This document shows positions 61,951 to 64,000 of a stretch of 64,000 nucleotides of DNA, piece by piece (position 1 is the first letter of the stretch; every line of letters starts with the position of its first letter). The notes beneath the pieces were generated by a model. The model made no database searches. It saw only the letters and a program-made list of their open reading frames with translations, and was not told the DNA's origin. The DNA lies in the NCBI RefSeq assembly GCF_022965805.1, contig NW_027331315.1, forward strand, positions 91,498-155,497. The letters run 5' to 3'. Made by a program: the position numbers and the translations under genes. This DNA comes from Primulina eburnea (taxonomy: Eukaryota > Streptophyta > Magnoliopsida > Lamiales > Gesneriaceae).

Positions 61951-64000
61951 TTCAAAGTCTAACAACTAGTTCTCTGGGATCAGTATATACAACATTTGAG
62001 CAACGTTGCCTCAATATAAGTTTGACCACTTCCTTGCCTGTTTTGGGATACAATGTATACAATATGAGACAGTTGCACAAAGTCAAAAATATCTCCCTTC
62101 TTAGCGGACCCAAAAAGTCATTGACGCCCATTCTGAAATACACTCAGTTTCTCAAGTTATGACAACTTCGTTTGTCCATCCGTTTGAGGCTGACAAATAT
62201 AGATTACAAACAATATGAGCAAAGTTTAGCCATAACAGTATCCAAAAATAGAACCCTCCTTCTTAGTCCTAGGCAACCCCAAAATAAAGTCCAGAGAAAT
62301 GTCAATCAAGTTTCTTTAAGAATAGCCGCAAAAGTGTTCCCAAAGTTTTCTATTTACAACTTCAGTTGTCCACTGCCCGTTGAGATGACAAGTGTAGATT
62401 ACAACTATGGACAAAGTTTAGCCCTAACAGTAATCCAAAAATAGAATCCCTCCCCTCTTAGTCACTAGGCACCACCGCAAAATAAATAGTGGCATAGAAA
62501 TGTCAATCCAATTCTTTTTAAGATAGCCGTCAAAGGGGTTCCAAAGTTGATTTCAATTCAACTTCAGTTTGTCCATGTTGAGGATCGAAATAGTATAGAT
62601 TACAACAATATTGAGCAAAGTGTAGCCATAAAGTAATTCAAAAATAGAATCACTCCCGTTCTTTAGTCTCCTAGGCTAAACCCCAAAATACTAAGTCCTA
62701 GAAATGTCAATCAAGTTCTTTTAAAATAGCACGCAAATATTGGCAAGTTCTTTTCAATTCAGTGTGTCCATCCGTTTGAGGATGACAATAGTAGATTACA
62801 ACAATATTGAGCAAAGTTGCCCAAAAGAATCCAAAATCAGAATCCTCCCCTCTGTAGTCTTGAACAACCCCAAAACTAAAGTCCCATTAGAAATGTCAAT
62901 CCCAAGTTCTTTTGTCAAGAATCGCCGCACAAGTGTCCACAAAGTTCTATACAACTTCATTGTCCATCCGTTTGGGGCTGACAAGTAGTAGATAGACACA
63001 ATATTGAGCAAAGTTTTAGCCATAAAGTTTCTATGACACTTCGTTTGTCTATCCTTGTTGAGGATGACAAGTAGTAGATGACAACCAATTGGAGCAAAGT
63101 TTTTAGCCCAAAAAGTAATCCAAAAATTAGAATCCCTCCTCCCTTCTTAGTCCTAGGGCAACACCCAAAATAAAGTCCATATGAAATGTCCAATCCACGT
63201 TCTTTTTAAAATAGCCACGCAAATGGTTCTCAAGTTCGTTTTACAACTCAGTTGTGTCATCCGTTGAGGACATGACAAAGTATAGTAGTAGTTTAATACC
63301 ATATGAGAAAGTTGAGCCGCAATAATCAATCAAAAATAGATCCCCCCCTCTTTTGTCCTAGGCAACCCCAAAATACAAGTGCTAGAACTGTCAATCCAAG
63401 TTTCTTTTAAGAAAGACGCACACAAACAGTGTGTCCCAAAGTTCTATTTAACTTCATCCACGTTTGGTGACAGGTTGCTTACACAATTAGCAGTTCTCTA
63501 TTCTCGTTTATGATAACTCGTGCCATCGTTAGATCAATAGTGAGTATTACAACACGTATTGAGGCAAAGTTGTAGCACCATAAAATAAACAAGAACAATC
63601 CTCCCATTCTTTTTAAGTCCTTGGCAACCCCAAAATCAAAATAAGTCCATAGACGATGTCAATCCAAGTTCTTTTTAAAGTAAGCACGCAGAAGTGTTCT
63701 CCAAACGTTTCTATTACAAACTTCAGTTTGTCCATTCTGTTTGAGGATGACAAGTAGTAGATTACAACACTATGCGCAAAGTTTGGCCATAAAGTAATGC
63801 CAACATAGAATCACACACTCCCCGTTTAGTCCTAGGCTAGCACCCAAAAAAAGTCCATAGAAAGATCACATCCAATTTCTTTTAAAATGCACGAAAGTGT
63901 GTCCCAGAAGTTCTATTTACACTTCAGTTTGTCCATTAACCGTTTGAGGATGACAGTAGTAGAATTAAACAATAATGAGCAAGTTTAGCCCTAAAGTTAA
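61951..64000 (-). repeat. Badly degraded end of the satellite array
   Basis: About ten monomers are still recognisable (pieces such as 'tttgtccatccg', 'gtcctaggcaacccc', 'gatgacaagtag'), but small insertions, deletions and substitutions occur every few bases and differ from monomer to monomer. The stretch 61955-62160 is hardly alignable. The abrupt change from a near-perfect array and the random nature of the errors suggest unpolished or low-coverage sequence. A decayed array edge is the alternative. No gene is called here. Confidence 0.7.

Overview
This window looks like plant nuclear DNA, probably from a eudicot. It carries three LTR retrotransposons of plant Ty3/gypsy type, each with a primer-binding site matching initiator tRNA-Met. 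I see no host gene, tRNA, rRNA, CRISPR or bacterial feature.

About 40 kb of the 64 kb is one satellite-like tandem array. Its monomer is about 200 bp (200 or 201, depending on a 4- or 5-T run). The array lies at 1-13706, 21560-22869, 30840-37844 and 45943 to the end, interrupted by three retrotransposons. Read on the minus strand, the monomer is a piece of a Ty3/gypsy integrase catalytic core. It runs from the first catalytic Asp to just past the catalytic Glu, with about 54 codons cut out of the middle, including the second catalytic Asp. From 1 to about 7.3 kb the array is almost purely monomeric. From about 7.3 kb onward it has a higher-order organisation marked by a truncated ~90-bp monomer. 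Twenty-six truncated monomers are visible, all spaced at about 90 + n x 200 bp, most often 1,090 bp. The spacing stays in register across all three insertions. Part of the array (31.4-46.9 kb without the insertion) is duplicated at 48.96-56.2 kb, and that copy preserves the empty target site of the third element.

Element 1 (13707-21559, minus strand) is a nearly intact, chromodomain-bearing, Tekay/Del-like element. Its 1,360-codon Gag-Pol frame retains every catalytic motif, but one extra base near the integrase C-terminus separates off the chromodomain tail. Element 2 (22870-30839, plus) has 2,085-bp LTRs, a Gag reading frame that has probably lost its original start codon, and a pol region decayed beyond function. 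Element 3 (37845-45942, plus) has 3.4-kb LTRs around a 1.2-kb non-coding interior, so it is LARD-like. All three have near-identical LTR pairs and visible target-site duplications, so they are young. Elements 2 and 3 must have been moved in trans.

All three elements carry a small hairpin with an AGGA loop between the end of pol and the polypurine tract, and its stem shows compensatory changes between elements. The last 2-3 kb of the window is the same array but riddled with scattered indels, which looks more like unpolished sequence than biology.
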